From Mycolicibacterium neoaurum (GTDB lineage: Bacteria > Actinomycetota > Actinomycetes > Mycobacteriales > Mycobacteriaceae): DNA of 64,000 nucleotides. Each line of letters opens with the position of its first letter. The first letter of the stretch is position 1. The DNA lies in assembly GCF_036946495.1 (NCBI RefSeq), contig NZ_JAQIIX010000001.1, positions 682,001-746,000 on the forward strand. Direction: 5' to 3'. The translations under genes and the position numbers were made by a program. Shown one piece after another: positions 17,241-26,357 of this stretch. Under the pieces are notes generated by a model. The model worked only from the letters and a program-made list of their open reading frames with translations. It made no database searches and had not been told where the DNA came from.

Positions 17241-19508
17241 ATGTCGCAACCGGACGATCATTTCAGTGGCACCATCGGGGCCACCATCGCCGAATCGGTA
17301 CCGGATTTCCATGAACCACCGCACCCGCGGGATGGTGCACCCAACATCGTGGTGATCGTGCTCGACGACACCGGCTTCGCCCAGCTGGGTTGCTACGGCT
17401 CCGATATCGACACCGCGAACATCGATCAACTCGCCGGCGATGGCCTGCAGTTCACCAACTTCCACGTGACACCGTTGTGTTCACCGACCCGCGCCGCCCT
17501 ACTGACCGGCCGGTCCCAACACGCCGTGGGCATGCGCACGGTCTCCAACTTCCGTACCGGGTTTCCACACCAACTCGGACACATCACCGACCGCGCCGCC
17601 ACCATCGCCGAAGTGCTGCACACGGCCGGCTACGCCACCTTTGCGGCCGGCAAATGGCATCTGGCGCCCATGGAACAGTGCTCGGCGGCGGGCCCGTTCG
17701 ACCAGTGGCCGCTGGCACGCGGATTCGATCGGTTCTACGGTTTTCTCGACGGTGAGACCGACCAGTTCAGCCCCGAACTGGTCTGCGACAACCATATGGT
17801 CGAGCCCCCCGCACCACCGGAGGACGGCTACCACCTCAGCGAAGATCTGGTGGACCGGCTGCTGGCGATGATCACGGACAGCACCAGCGTGCGGCCCGAC
17901 CGACCGTTCTTCGCCTACCTGCCCTTCGGAGCCGCGCACGCCCCGCACCAGGCACCGGCCGATTATCTGCACAAGTACCGCGGCGCCTTCGACGAGGGCT
18001 GGGATATCGTCCGTGAACGGGTCTACCGACGCCAACTCCGCACCGGGCTGATACCCGCGGGTACCGCACTGGCACCGCGCAATCCGGGCGTGGCGGCCTG
18101 GGATACCCTGCCCCCGGATCAGCAGCGCCTGGCGTGCCGCCTGCAGGAGGCGTTCGCCGCCTTCCTGGACCATACCGACGATCAGATCGGCCGCTTCGTC
18201 GACGGGCTGCGCCGACTCGGCGTATGGGACGACACCGTGCTCATCCTGATGTCGGACAACGGGGCCTCCCAGGAGGGCGGGCCGATCGGGGTTCTGCACG
18301 AGATGAAGTTCTTCAACGGCATCCTGGAGGACCCCGCCGAGGCGGTGACACGACTGGACGATATCGGCGGACCACACAGCCATACCAACTATCCGTGGGG
18401 CTGGGCACAGTGCGGAAACGCACCGTTCAAGTGGTACAAGCAGAACACCCACGAGGGCGGCGTGCACGTCCCCATGGTGGTGCACTGGCCGGCCGGTATC
18501 GCCGAGGACCACCGCGGTAGCCGGCGCGACCAATTCGTCAACGTCAGCGATATCGCCCCGACACTGTACGAGATCGCCGGGGTCACACCACCGCAGATCT
18601 ACCGCGGGATAGCGCAACTGCCGGTCACCGGCCACTCGTTCGCCGGTCTGCTGAACGACGCCGACGCGCCCGCCACCAACACCGTCCAGTATTTCGAGAT
18701 GGCCGGTAGCCGTGCGCTCGTCGCCGGCCACTGGAAGGCGGTGTGCAAGCACATCCCTGGCGCGGACTATGACACCGAGCAGTGGGAGCTCTACGACCTG
18801 TCCCGGGACATGTCCGAGTGTGACGACCTGGCCGCAGCCGAACCCGAACGGCTGAGGGAGCTGATCACCCTGTGGTGGCTGGAGGCCGACCGGCACGGCG
18901 TGCTGCCACTCGACGATCGGGGTATCGAGCTGTTCGCCCCACGGTTTCGACAGCGCTCCCCGCACCCCGTCGAAGGCCGCTACATCTATCGGCCGCCGTG
19001 CTCGCCGATACCGCCGCAGGCCTTCGCCCCCATCGGGGGCACCAGCTTCTACGTGTCGGCTCGTGTCACCCGCGCCGACGGTCAAGACGGCGTGCTGTGG
19101 GCCACCGGCACGGAGAATTCGGGCATTGCGGCTTTTGTGCAGAACGATCATCTGGTGGTGGACTACAACGCCTTTGGCGAACACACCGTACTCACCTCGA
19201 CCCGGCCGCTACCTGCCGGTGATGCGGTTCTGACCGTCAGGTTCCGGCGTGGAGATCACCGCGGCGGCACAGTCGATATCGAGATCGATACCACGCCGGC
19301 GGGCCACGTCGACCTGCCGCTGTACATGCTGATGATCTCCTCCGTCGGATCGAGCATCGGATACGACCACGGATCTGCGGTCTCGGATCGCTATCGATCG
19401 CCCTTTGCCTTCCGGGGAACGCTGCACGAGATCACCGTCGACCTGGTCTCACCCCCGCCCACGGAATCCGATGCCGTCGCCTCAAGAGCGGCGATGGCAC
19501 GCCAGTAG
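17241..19508 (+). CDS. Arylsulfatase-type sulfatase
   Basis: 755 residues, ATG after GAGAGGGGG. The formylglycine motif CSPTRAALLTG (Cys80) and metal ligands LDDTG (Asp42/43) with ILMSDNGAS place it among type I sulfatases, which hydrolyse sulfate esters after Cys is oxidised by a maturase. Length and the extra C-terminal beta domain (about residues 590-745) match the large actinobacterial arylsulfatases. No signal peptide is seen, so it is cytoplasmic. First gene of the island; the dehalogenase follows after 32 bases. Substrate unknown, possibly an alkyl or aryl sulfate whose alcohol feeds the downstream dehydrogenases. Confidence 0.87.
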   Translation: MSQPDDHFSGTIGATIAESVPDFHEPPHPRDGAPNIVVIVLDDTGFAQLGCYGSDIDTANIDQLAGDGLQFTNFHVTPLCSPTRAALLTGRSQHAVGMRTVSNFRTGFPHQLGHITDRAATIAEVLHTAGYATFAAGKWHLAPMEQCSAAGPFDQWPLARGFDRFYGFLDGETDQFSPELVCDNHMVEPPAPPEDGYHLSEDLVDRLLAMITDSTSVRPDRPFFAYLPFGAAHAPHQAPADYLHKYRGAFDEGWDIVRERVYRRQLRTGLIPAGTALAPRNPGVAAWDTLPPDQQRLACRLQEAFAAFLDHTDDQIGRFVDGLRRLGVWDDTVLILMSDNGASQEGGPIGVLHEMKFFNGILEDPAEAVTRLDDIGGPHSHTNYPWGWAQCGNAPFKWYKQNTHEGGVHVPMVVHWPAGIAEDHRGSRRDQFVNVSDIAPTLYEIAGVTPPQIYRGIAQLPVTGHSFAGLLNDADAPATNTVQYFEMAGSRALVAGHWKAVCKHIPGADYDTEQWELYDLSRDMSECDDLAAAEPERLRELITLWWLEADRHGVLPLDDRGIELFAPRFRQRSPHPVEGRYIYRPPCSPIPPQAFAPIGGTSFYVSARVTRADGQDGVLWATGTENSGIAAFVQNDHLVVDYNAFGEHTVLTSTRPLPAGDAVLTVRFRRGDHRGGTVDIEIDTTPAGHVDLPLYMLMISSVGSSIGYDHGSAVSDRYRSPFAFRGTLHEITVDLVSPPPTESDAVASRAAMARQ

Positions 19509-19540
19509 ACCCGACCCGCCATCCCGGAAAGAGCGACACT

Positions 19541-20485
19541 ATGGATATCGTCCGCACCCCCGACCAGCAGTTCGCCCACCTACCCGGCTACGATTTCGCG
19601 CCGCACTACGTCGAAATACCGAGTGGCAGCGGACAATCGCTGCGTGTGCACTATCTCGACGAAGGTCCGGTCGACGCCGATCCGATCTTGCTGATGCACG
19701 GAGAACCGTCGTGGAGCTATCTGTACCGGCACATGATCGGCCCGCTCGTGACAGCCGGCCACCGGGTCGTGGCGCCCGATCTGGTCGGATTCGGCCGCAG
19801 CGACAAACCCACGGCGACCGGGGACTACACCTATGCGCGACATATCGGCTGGATGTCGGCGCTGCTGTTCGACATGCTCGACCTGCGCAACATCACATTC
19901 TTCGGCCAGGACTGGGGTGGGCTGATCGGACTACGCCTAATGACCGCTCAACCCGAGAGATTCGATCGGGTGATCGTGGCCAACACCGGCCTGCCGACCG
20001 GTGAGTTCCCGCTCGGTGAGGCGTTCGCCGCCTGGCAGAAGTTCTCCCAAGAGGTCCCCGACCTTCCCGTCGGTGCCATCATCAACGGTGGCTGCACCAC
20101 CGATCTGCCCGCCGAGGTCATCGCCGCCTATGACGCACCGTTCCCCGACGACTCGTTCAAGGCAGGTGCCCGGGTCTTCCCCACCCTGGTACCGACGAGT
20201 ACAGATGACCCCGAATCGGCTGCCAACATCGACGCGTGGTCGGTCCTGTCCACCTTCGACAAGCCACTGCTCACCTGCTTCAGCGACCAAGATCCCATCA
20301 CCCGCGGTGGCGATCAACTCTTCCAGGCCAAGGTGCCGGGAGCGCATGGACAACCGCATACCACCATCACCGGCGGCGGACACTTTCTGCAGGAGGACCG
20401 GGGTCCCGAACTCGCCGCGCTGATCAACGAATTCATCGCTGCCACGCCCTCGTCGAGCCCATCCAGTTCCCACGGTGTCCGTTGA
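19541..20485 (+). CDS. Haloalkane dehalogenase (DhmA/HLD-I type)
   Basis: 314 residues, ATG after GGAAAGAGCG. Alpha/beta hydrolase with oxyanion HGEPSWSY, nucleophile Asp124 and halide-binding Trp125 in QDWGG, and His281 in GGGHFLQED. These positions match DhlA (Asp124/Trp125), and overall the protein resembles mycobacterial DhmA (Rv2296). The family hydrolyses carbon-halogen bonds to alcohols, consistent with an alcohol dehydrogenase downstream. Epoxide hydrolase is less likely because Trp follows the nucleophile. The real substrate in this cluster may differ. Confidence 0.82.
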   Translation: MDIVRTPDQQFAHLPGYDFAPHYVEIPSGSGQSLRVHYLDEGPVDADPILLMHGEPSWSYLYRHMIGPLVTAGHRVVAPDLVGFGRSDKPTATGDYTYARHIGWMSALLFDMLDLRNITFFGQDWGGLIGLRLMTAQPERFDRVIVANTGLPTGEFPLGEAFAAWQKFSQEVPDLPVGAIINGGCTTDLPAEVIAAYDAPFPDDSFKAGARVFPTLVPTSTDDPESAANIDAWSVLSTFDKPLLTCFSDQDPITRGGDQLFQAKVPGAHGQPHTTITGGGHFLQEDRGPELAALINEFIAATPSSSPSSSHGVR

Positions 20486-20573
20486 TCCCTCGACGTCGGA
20501 CACCATCCCGCCTCACCGTATCCCTCTAAGGGGGTAGAAAGAGCTCACCAAGGACAGCTGCCTGTAGTTCACG

Positions 20574-20609
20574 CGCGGTGTTTACATGGGTGACACCCGT
20601 CACACCGCG
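20574..20609 (+). promoter_or_regulatory. Hairpin in the leader of the SCP2-like gene
   Basis: An 8-base stem CGCGGTGT/ACACCGCG (20574-20581 with 20602-20609) encloses a smaller GGGT/ACCC stem. It sits in the 143-base gap between the dehalogenase and the SCP2-like start and ends about 6 bases before the GGAG at 20615. There is no T-run, so it could be a processing or attenuation element rather than a plain terminator. Confidence 0.45.
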
Positions 20610-20628
20610 AGAACTGGAGCTTTCTGAC

Positions 20629-21039
20629 ATGGGCTTTTTCACCGACCCCGCCGAATTGGACACCTATATCGGCGGCGTCTTCCGCGACGCACTCGACCAT
20701 CCCGAATCGGGCCCGAAGCTCAAGGGCGCCAACATCATCATGCGGGTCATCTACACCGATCCCGATTGTGAGATGACGATGGTCTTCCGCCCGGACAGCA
20801 AGGTCATCTTCGGCCCCTGTGACGAGAAGGCCGATGTCACCCTGTTGATGCGCGGCGACACCGGCGACCAGTTCTGGCGGGGTGAGTACAACCTCGCGAT
20901 CGGGTTGGCCAAGGGGCAGGTGAAGGCCAAGGGCCCGGTCAACAAGATCCTGAAGCTGGTCCCGCTGACCAAGCCGCTGTTCCCGATGTACCGCGAGAAG
21001 GTCGCCGTCAAGGACGCCCAGGCCGGTACGCATGCCTGA
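20629..21039 (+). CDS. SCP2-like sterol/acyl-CoA-binding protein
   Basis: 136 residues, ATG 9 bases after GGAG. The MGFFTDPAELDTYIGGVF start, FWRGEYNLAIGLAKGQVKAKG core and TKPLFPMYREK end follow the SCP2 fold, a hydrophobic-tunnel protein that binds sterols or acyl chains. It is clearly paralogous to the protein at 54802-55206, the first gene of another P450 operon. It overlaps the alcohol dehydrogenase gene by 8 bases. Probably a substrate carrier for the enzymes downstream; that role is inferred. Confidence 0.75.
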   Translation: MGFFTDPAELDTYIGGVFRDALDHPESGPKLKGANIIMRVIYTDPDCEMTMVFRPDSKVIFGPCDEKADVTLLMRGDTGDQFWRGEYNLAIGLAKGQVKAKGPVNKILKLVPLTKPLFPMYREKVAVKDAQAGTHA

Positions 21040-22090
21040 CACCATGCGCGCGGTGATCCTGCGCGCGCCGTACCGGGTGGAGGTCGCGGAGATCCCGATA
21101 CCCGAGATCACCAGCCCCACAGATATTTTGGTCCGAGTCGAACGAACCGCCATCTGCGGTACCGATCTGCACCCCTACGAGGGCCGACTGGAATTGGAGC
21201 CCGATATCGTACTGGGCCACGAGTTCCTGGGCACCGTCGTCGCGGCGGGTTCGGCAGTCGGCCGGTTCGCCGAGGGCGATCGGGTGGTCAGCTCGTGTGT
21301 GGTCAGCTGCGGAGCCTGCCATCAGTGCCGCCGCCACCAGCCGGGAAACTGCGCGGGCTCACGGATCTTCGGCCTCGGACTGGCCCTGGGAGACCTGGCG
21401 GGCGGACAGGCCGACTACGTGGTGGTGCCCAATGCCGACAGCACCGCGCGAGCCATCCCGGATACGGGCTCTGCGTGTGATGACGACTTCCTCTTCGCCG
21501 GTGACATCATGACCACCGGATACGAGGCGGTCGCCCGGGCCATCACCCCTGGTGACACCGTCGCCGTGGTGGGCGCAGGCCCGGTGGGCCTGTGTGCGGC
21601 CATGGCTGCCGACATCCTGGGCGCCGCACAGGTGATCGTCATCGACAAGGTCGCGGCCCGGCTCAAGGAGGCGGCCAATCTCGGTGCTGTGGCTGTAGAC
21701 GCCTCCGAAGACGACCCTGCCGATGCGGTGCTCGATCTGACCGACTGGCGCGGCGCCGACGTCGTCGTCGACGCCGTCGGCCACGAATCGGCCTTGTTGT
21801 CCTCGATTGCGCTGGTGCGGGCGGGCGGCACGTTGTCCATCCCGGGTGTGTACAACGAGGATGCGATCACATTGCCCTTCGGCGAGCTCTACCTCAAGGG
21901 TGTGACACTGCAGATGGGCGTCTCGCATATCACCGAGTACATGGACGAGGTGATCGCGTTGAACTGTGCGGGCAAGCTACGGCCGAGTTCGATCGTCTCC
22001 CACCAGATGGGGCTGTCCTCCGCGGCCGAGGCCTACCGGATGTTCGAGGCACGGGAGGCCACCAAGATCGTCCTGGATCCGAGGATCTGA
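21032..22090 (+). CDS. Zinc-dependent alcohol dehydrogenase (MDR family)
   Basis: 352 residues. Catalytic zinc ligands Cys42 (AICGTD) and His63/Glu64 (GHEFLG); structural zinc Cys93, Cys96, Cys99 and Cys107; Rossmann motif GAGPVGLCAA near residue 178. A full-length medium-chain dehydrogenase that oxidises an alcohol to aldehyde or ketone with NAD(P). The start lies inside the SCP2-like stop region, and the ALDH begins 2 bases after the stop, so alcohol to aldehyde to acid is the natural reading of this pair. Confidence 0.88.
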   Translation: MPDTMRAVILRAPYRVEVAEIPIPEITSPTDILVRVERTAICGTDLHPYEGRLELEPDIVLGHEFLGTVVAAGSAVGRFAEGDRVVSSCVVSCGACHQCRRHQPGNCAGSRIFGLGLALGDLAGGQADYVVVPNADSTARAIPDTGSACDDDFLFAGDIMTTGYEAVARAITPGDTVAVVGAGPVGLCAAMAADILGAAQVIVIDKVAARLKEAANLGAVAVDASEDDPADAVLDLTDWRGADVVVDAVGHESALLSSIALVRAGGTLSIPGVYNEDAITLPFGELYLKGVTLQMGVSHITEYMDEVIALNCAGKLRPSSIVSHQMGLSSAAEAYRMFEAREATKIVLDPRI

Positions 22091-22091
22091 T

Positions 22092-23612
22092 ATGACAAGC
22101 ATTGCCCTCCAACATCATTCGATGCTCATCGGTGGTCGCGATGTCGACACCGAGAACCACCGCGACATCGTGGATCCCAGCACCGGCGACACCGTCGCCA
22201 CGGTCGCACACGGCAGTGCCGGCCACGTCGACGACGCCGTGGCCGCCGCGCGCGCGACGTTCGAGTCCGGGGTATGGCGGCACCGCACCCCCCAGGAGCG
22301 CGCCGCCGTCATGCGCCGCATCGTCGCGGCGGCCAATGATGCCGCCGAGGAGCTCGTCGAGCTGGAGCTGAGCGCCAACGGCGCAACGGTGCGACAAGCC
22401 ACTGGATTCCACATCGGTTACGCTCTGGCTCATTTCAGCTATTTCGCCGATCTGGCTGAAACCTACGCCTGGCAGCGTCCCGCGCCGATCACCTCGTTCC
22501 CGGCCCTCGGCCAGGCCGTCGTGCACCGCGAGCCCATCGGTGTCGTGGGGGCCATCGCGCCGTGGAACTTTCCGCTGTTACTGACGCTGTGGAAGGTCGG
22601 GCCTGCGCTGGCCGCCGGCAACAGCGTCGTCGTCAAACCCGACGAGCACACGCCGCTGTCGATCCTGGCGTTCGCGCGCATCGCGGAGGCCAACGGATTG
22701 CCGCCAGGAGTGCTCAATGTCGTCACTGGTGACGGACCGGACGCCGGCGCGCGGTTGGCCGGCCATCCCGACGTCGGGAAGATCGCGTTCACCGGTTCCA
22801 CCGCGGTGGGCCGTGAGATCATGCGACTGGCCGCGGGCACCGTCAAGCAGGTCACCCTCGAACTCGGGGGCAAAGGACCCTCGATCGTGCTGGACGACGC
22901 CGACCTGGATCTCGCAGTCGACGGTGTGCTCTACGGATGCTTCGTCTACTCCGGACAGATCTGCGAATCCGGTACCCGCGCTTTGGTTCCGGCATCGCTG
23001 CACGACGAGTTCGTCACCCGGTTGGTGGCCAGGGCCGCAACCATCACCATGGGTCCGACCCGTGACTGGGATACCGATATGGGCCCAGTGATCAATGCCA
23101 GACAACAGAACCGCATTGTGGACCACATCCGGGCAGCGGATGCCGAGGGAGCCGTTGTCGCACTGGGGGGCGAGGCGCTGGACCAACCGGGATTCTGGGT
23201 GACACCGACCATCCTCACCGGCGTGCGAAACGATATGCGGATCGCCCGAGAAGAAGTATTCGGCCCGGTGCTGGTGGTCATTCCCTACGCCGACGAGGAC
23301 GAGGCCGCGGCCATCGCCAACGACTCGGAATATGGTCTGGCGGCCAGTATCTGGAGTTCGGATAACACCAGGGCGCTGGAGCTGGCCGAGCGTATCGCCT
23401 GCGGCAGCGTATGGATCAACGACGCCCACCAGATCAACTGTCAGGTGCCCTTCGGCGGATACAAACAGAGCGGATTGGGCCGCGAACTCGGGCCCGATGC
23501 GTTGGATGCCTACACCGAGACCAAGACCGTTCACCTCGATCTGTCCGGGGGCCGGCCGCCGAAACCCTATGACATCTTGCTCAGCCACGCCGACGACGGA
23601 GAAAACTCATGA
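22092..23612 (+). CDS. NAD(P)-dependent aldehyde dehydrogenase
   Basis: 506 residues. Asn159 (PWNF), Glu257 (LELGGKGP) and Cys291 (SGQICESGTR) form the catalytic set; FTGSTAVGREI binds the cofactor. Tight spacing to both neighbours, with the stop overlapping the P450 start (ATGA), shows one transcript. It converts the aldehyde from the upstream dehydrogenase to a carboxylate. No specificity-determining feature was recognised. Confidence 0.9.
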   Translation: MTSIALQHHSMLIGGRDVDTENHRDIVDPSTGDTVATVAHGSAGHVDDAVAAARATFESGVWRHRTPQERAAVMRRIVAAANDAAEELVELELSANGATVRQATGFHIGYALAHFSYFADLAETYAWQRPAPITSFPALGQAVVHREPIGVVGAIAPWNFPLLLTLWKVGPALAAGNSVVVKPDEHTPLSILAFARIAEANGLPPGVLNVVTGDGPDAGARLAGHPDVGKIAFTGSTAVGREIMRLAAGTVKQVTLELGGKGPSIVLDDADLDLAVDGVLYGCFVYSGQICESGTRALVPASLHDEFVTRLVARAATITMGPTRDWDTDMGPVINARQQNRIVDHIRAADAEGAVVALGGEALDQPGFWVTPTILTGVRNDMRIAREEVFGPVLVVIPYADEDEAAAIANDSEYGLAASIWSSDNTRALELAERIACGSVWINDAHQINCQVPFGGYKQSGLGRELGPDALDAYTETKTVHLDLSGGRPPKPYDILLSHADDGENS

Positions 23613-24964
23613 GCACTTTGGACAACGAATTGTTCAGCGCCGATCTATCATTCGATGACGACGACGATACGGTCGACGTTCCGCCCACCAATGACGTCGC
23701 GGCCACCAGGGTCTATGACCCGATCAATGTCTCGACCGACGCGTTCTGGGATCTGGACCTGCCCGACCGCGAACCGATCTTCGCGGAGCTGCGTGTGCAC
23801 CGCCCGGTGAGCTGGCAACCGCCCATCGAGACCGCGGTCTCCCCCGATCCCGATGATCCCGGTTATTGGGCGGTGGTGCGGCATGCCGATATCGTCGAGA
23901 TCAGCCAGAACAGTGACGTGTTCGTGTCCCGGTACGGCGTCATGTTCGACATGCTGCCGCCGGTGTTCCTGGAGATGGCAATGTCCTTTCTCGCAATGGA
24001 CAATCCGCAGCACCACAAGATCCGGCGACTGGTCAGCTCGGTGTTCACGCCCCGCCAGATCCGGCGCATCGAGGGCGATATCGCCTCGCGCGCGCAACGC
24101 ATCGTTGCCACAGCGGTGGACAAGGGTCGCGCGGGCGAAGCGGTCGACTTCGTGGCCGACATCGCCCGACACCTGCCCACCGAGATGTTCGGCGACATGT
24201 TCGGATTCCCCGAGGACATGCGGGTCGATGTGGTGCACGCAGCCGATGAAACGCAGGCGTGGGCCGACCCGGTCCTGCTGGCCGGTCGAGATCCCGCCGA
24301 GGTTCAGATCGAGGCCGCCCTGCGTATTCACGATATGACCCAGGAGTTGATCGACGAGCGCCGAGCCTCACCCCAGGAGGATCTGCTGTCGGCCCTGGTG
24401 AGCGCCGAGGTCGACGGCGAGAAGCTCTCCGATTTCGAGATCGGCGCCACCATGGTGCTGTTCTCGGTGGCCGCCAATGACACCACCCGGCACACATCGA
24501 GCTTGGCGGCCAAGGCGCTCAACGATTTTCCGCAGCAACGCGCCTTTCTGTGGGAGGACTTCGACGGCCGGATCAACCCGGCCATCGAAGAGTTCCTGCG
24601 GTGGGGTTCGGTGGTGCAGAACTTCCGTCGAACCTGCGTGAGTCCGTACGAACTCGGCGGTCAGCAGATCCTGCCGGGCGACAAGGTGGTCATGATGTAC
24701 GCGTCGGGCAACCGCGACGAGTCCGTGTTCACCGATCCGACCGTTTTCGATCTCGGTCGGGGCGCCAACCCGCATATGGCGTTCGGCGGGGGCGGGATCC
24801 ACTACTGTCTGGGCAGCCAGCTCGCCAAGGTCATGCTTCGCTCGCTGTTCCGCGAGCTCTACACCCAGGCGCCCGACTTCAGCACCGGCGTACCGGAACT
24901 GGTGCGAACCAACTTCATCAGGGGTGTGCTGAGCATGCCATTCGACCCGGGCAAGCCGGCATGA
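23609..24964 (+). CDS. Cytochrome P450 (sulfatase island)
   Basis: 451 residues, with an unusual acidic N-terminus containing an Asp run (SFDDDDDTVD). I-helix AANDTTR near residue 290 (the usual A/G-G-x-D/E-T is AAND here), ExxR as EFLRW, and heme loop FGGGGIHYCLG with Cys400. A soluble bacterial P450, fed electrons by the ferredoxin encoded immediately downstream (ATGA overlap). It is more divergent from the two other P450s in the window than they are from each other. CYP family not assigned. Confidence 0.9.
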   Translation: MSTLDNELFSADLSFDDDDDTVDVPPTNDVAATRVYDPINVSTDAFWDLDLPDREPIFAELRVHRPVSWQPPIETAVSPDPDDPGYWAVVRHADIVEISQNSDVFVSRYGVMFDMLPPVFLEMAMSFLAMDNPQHHKIRRLVSSVFTPRQIRRIEGDIASRAQRIVATAVDKGRAGEAVDFVADIARHLPTEMFGDMFGFPEDMRVDVVHAADETQAWADPVLLAGRDPAEVQIEAALRIHDMTQELIDERRASPQEDLLSALVSAEVDGEKLSDFEIGATMVLFSVAANDTTRHTSSLAAKALNDFPQQRAFLWEDFDGRINPAIEEFLRWGSVVQNFRRTCVSPYELGGQQILPGDKVVMMYASGNRDESVFTDPTVFDLGRGANPHMAFGGGGIHYCLGSQLAKVMLRSLFRELYTQAPDFSTGVPELVRTNFIRGVLSMPFDPGKPA

Positions 24965-25164
24965 GCGGCTGGCGGGTGCTCATCGACACCGATCAGTGCT
25001 CGGGGATCGGCATGTGCGAGGCGCTGGCACCCGACGTGTTCGAGGTGGGCGACGACGGGCGGGTGCACGCTCAGCGCGACGACTTCGCCGACGGCCTGCG
25101 TGATCAGGTCGAGGAGGCGGCGCGCAATTGTCCGACGCAGTCGCTGCGGGTGCAGACCGTCTGA
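24961..25164 (+). CDS. [3Fe-4S] ferredoxin, redox partner of the P450
   Basis: 67 residues with Cys13, Cys19 and Cys57 in CSGIGMC and NCPTQ. Ile or Gly stands in place of the fourth Cys, giving the three-Cys pattern of P450-linked [3Fe-4S] ferredoxins. It overlaps the P450 stop by 4 bases. The stop codon abuts the stop of the opposing LuxR gene with no gap. No reductase is encoded next to it, so it may share the FprB-like reductase at 47940-49532. Confidence 0.88.
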   Translation: MSGWRVLIDTDQCSGIGMCEALAPDVFEVGDDGRVHAQRDDFADGLRDQVEEAARNCPTQSLRVQTV

Positions 25165-26286
25165 TCACCCAGCGTGGGACTGGTAGAGCATGGCGACGGC
25201 CTCCACCCGGTTCTCGGCGCCGAGTTTGCGCAGGATGTGTTTGACGTGTTGTTTGACCGTGCCTTCGGAGATGAACAGCTTGGCGGCGATCGCGGCGTTG
25301 GTGCGACCGCTGGCCATCTGTTCGAGAATTTCGCCTTCGCGCGAGGTGAGCAGTCCGCGCACCGACCGAAGTCCCTGGCGCACCGGTGCGGACGATTCCT
25401 CGTCACGACCGATCGGAGCCAGCGCATAGTCACCGACACCGATCGCGGCCTCGGTACAGTCGCGGGCTGCCGATTGCAGTGCCGCGCTCACCGAATGCAG
25501 TCGCTCGGCGGCCCGCGCACGGCTGAACGCCAGCGCCAGCCCGTGTGCGTAGGCGGTGAGCACCTCGCAGTCGGCGTCGTCGGCGTCGCGGCGCTGTCGG
25601 TAGCGGTCGGCATGGATCAGCGCCACGACCCGGTCGCCGGCCATGACGGGAGCGGCAACATAGGAATCGCAGCGCGAGGCATCGGCAATGGGCCGGTGGA
25701 CGCGGGAGTCGTGCTGCACGTCGGTGACCAGACGGGCCTCTCGACGGCGCACGATCTCGGTCTCGAAGAGGCCGCGCACCAGAGGTTGGGACTGCTCTTG
25801 GCCGACCCGGTTGATCTCGGCCGCCCAGTCCGGTTCGTCGGGGATGTGCACCGAGTGTGAGACCCAGACCCCGTCGACGATGCGGGAGAAGATGGCCCTG
25901 TCGAATCCGAGCCCGGTGACCAGTTGGGGGGCCAGATCCATCAGCTCGGTGACGGTGCACGGCGCGGCGTCGAGCCGGGCGAGCGCATCGCCGAGCCCAC
26001 GTGTCCGATCCCTGGCCTGCGCCACTGCGGCGTCGGCACCCGCCAGGGTGCGCAGCGCGGCGAGCACCGCGACAGCCTCGTTGTCGCCGTCGAGCGCATC
26101 GGCCAATGCGGACCAGGCATCGGCAAGCACCCGCTGCGCCACCTGCGGCGATACACCGGCGGGACCGGCGGCATCGACCCCGGCGGCGGTGCTCACCGAC
26201 CGCAGCTCGTCGAGCACCGCGTGCAACCGGCCATCGCGTTCCACGTGTGACCCATCCCGTTTCGCGCCGCTATTGTGAGGCACCAC
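25165..26286 (-). CDS. GAF-domain LuxR-family transcriptional regulator
   Basis: 373 residues from GTG; a GTG at 26244 with GGGATGGG upstream is an alternative. Residues about 130-270 form a GAF-like domain (RAIFSRIVDGVWVSHSV, VAAPVMAGDRVVALIHADR). The C-terminus is a LuxR helix-turn-helix: LTSREGEILEQMASG and AKLFISEGTVKQHVKHIL. Convergent with the sulfatase island, so a sensor of a pathway compound is plausible but unproven. Confidence 0.82.
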   Translation of the reverse strand: MVPHNSGAKRDGSHVERDGRLHAVLDELRSVSTAAGVDAAGPAGVSPQVAQRVLADAWSALADALDGDNEAVAVLAALRTLAGADAAVAQARDRTRGLGDALARLDAAPCTVTELMDLAPQLVTGLGFDRAIFSRIVDGVWVSHSVHIPDEPDWAAEINRVGQEQSQPLVRGLFETEIVRRREARLVTDVQHDSRVHRPIADASRCDSYVAAPVMAGDRVVALIHADRYRQRRDADDADCEVLTAYAHGLALAFSRARAAERLHSVSAALQSAARDCTEAAIGVGDYALAPIGRDEESSAPVRQGLRSVRGLLTSREGEILEQMASGRTNAAIAAKLFISEGTVKQHVKHILRKLGAENRVEAVAMLYQSHAG

Positions 26287-26332
26287 ACAAGCGTAGACGA
26301 CCGTTTCCCGGGCGCCGCCACTGGTCGCGCTA

Positions 26333-26351
26333 ACCGTATCAATGATACGGT
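26333..26351. promoter_or_regulatory. Perfect palindrome, probable PadR operator
   Basis: ACCGTATCA (26333-26341) and TGATACGGT (26343-26351) are perfect 9-base inverted arms around one A. It ends 6 bases before the GTG of the padR gene, leaving no room for a ribosome-binding site after it. It probably covers the transcription start and is autoregulatory. Confidence 0.7.
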
Positions 26352-26357
26352 CAAGCG

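Noticed and set aside
17499..19184. 561-codon open frame on the minus strand
   Set aside because: Lies wholly opposite the sulfatase, His/Gly/Arg-rich with no domain; a shadow frame from G+C-rich codon bias.
19541..20485. Epoxide hydrolase
   Set aside because: Trp directly after the nucleophile Asp and the HGEP oxyanion motif are those of haloalkane dehalogenases.
26333..26351. Rho-independent terminator
   Set aside because: A one-base loop cannot form a stable hairpin; placement at a start codon fits an operator.
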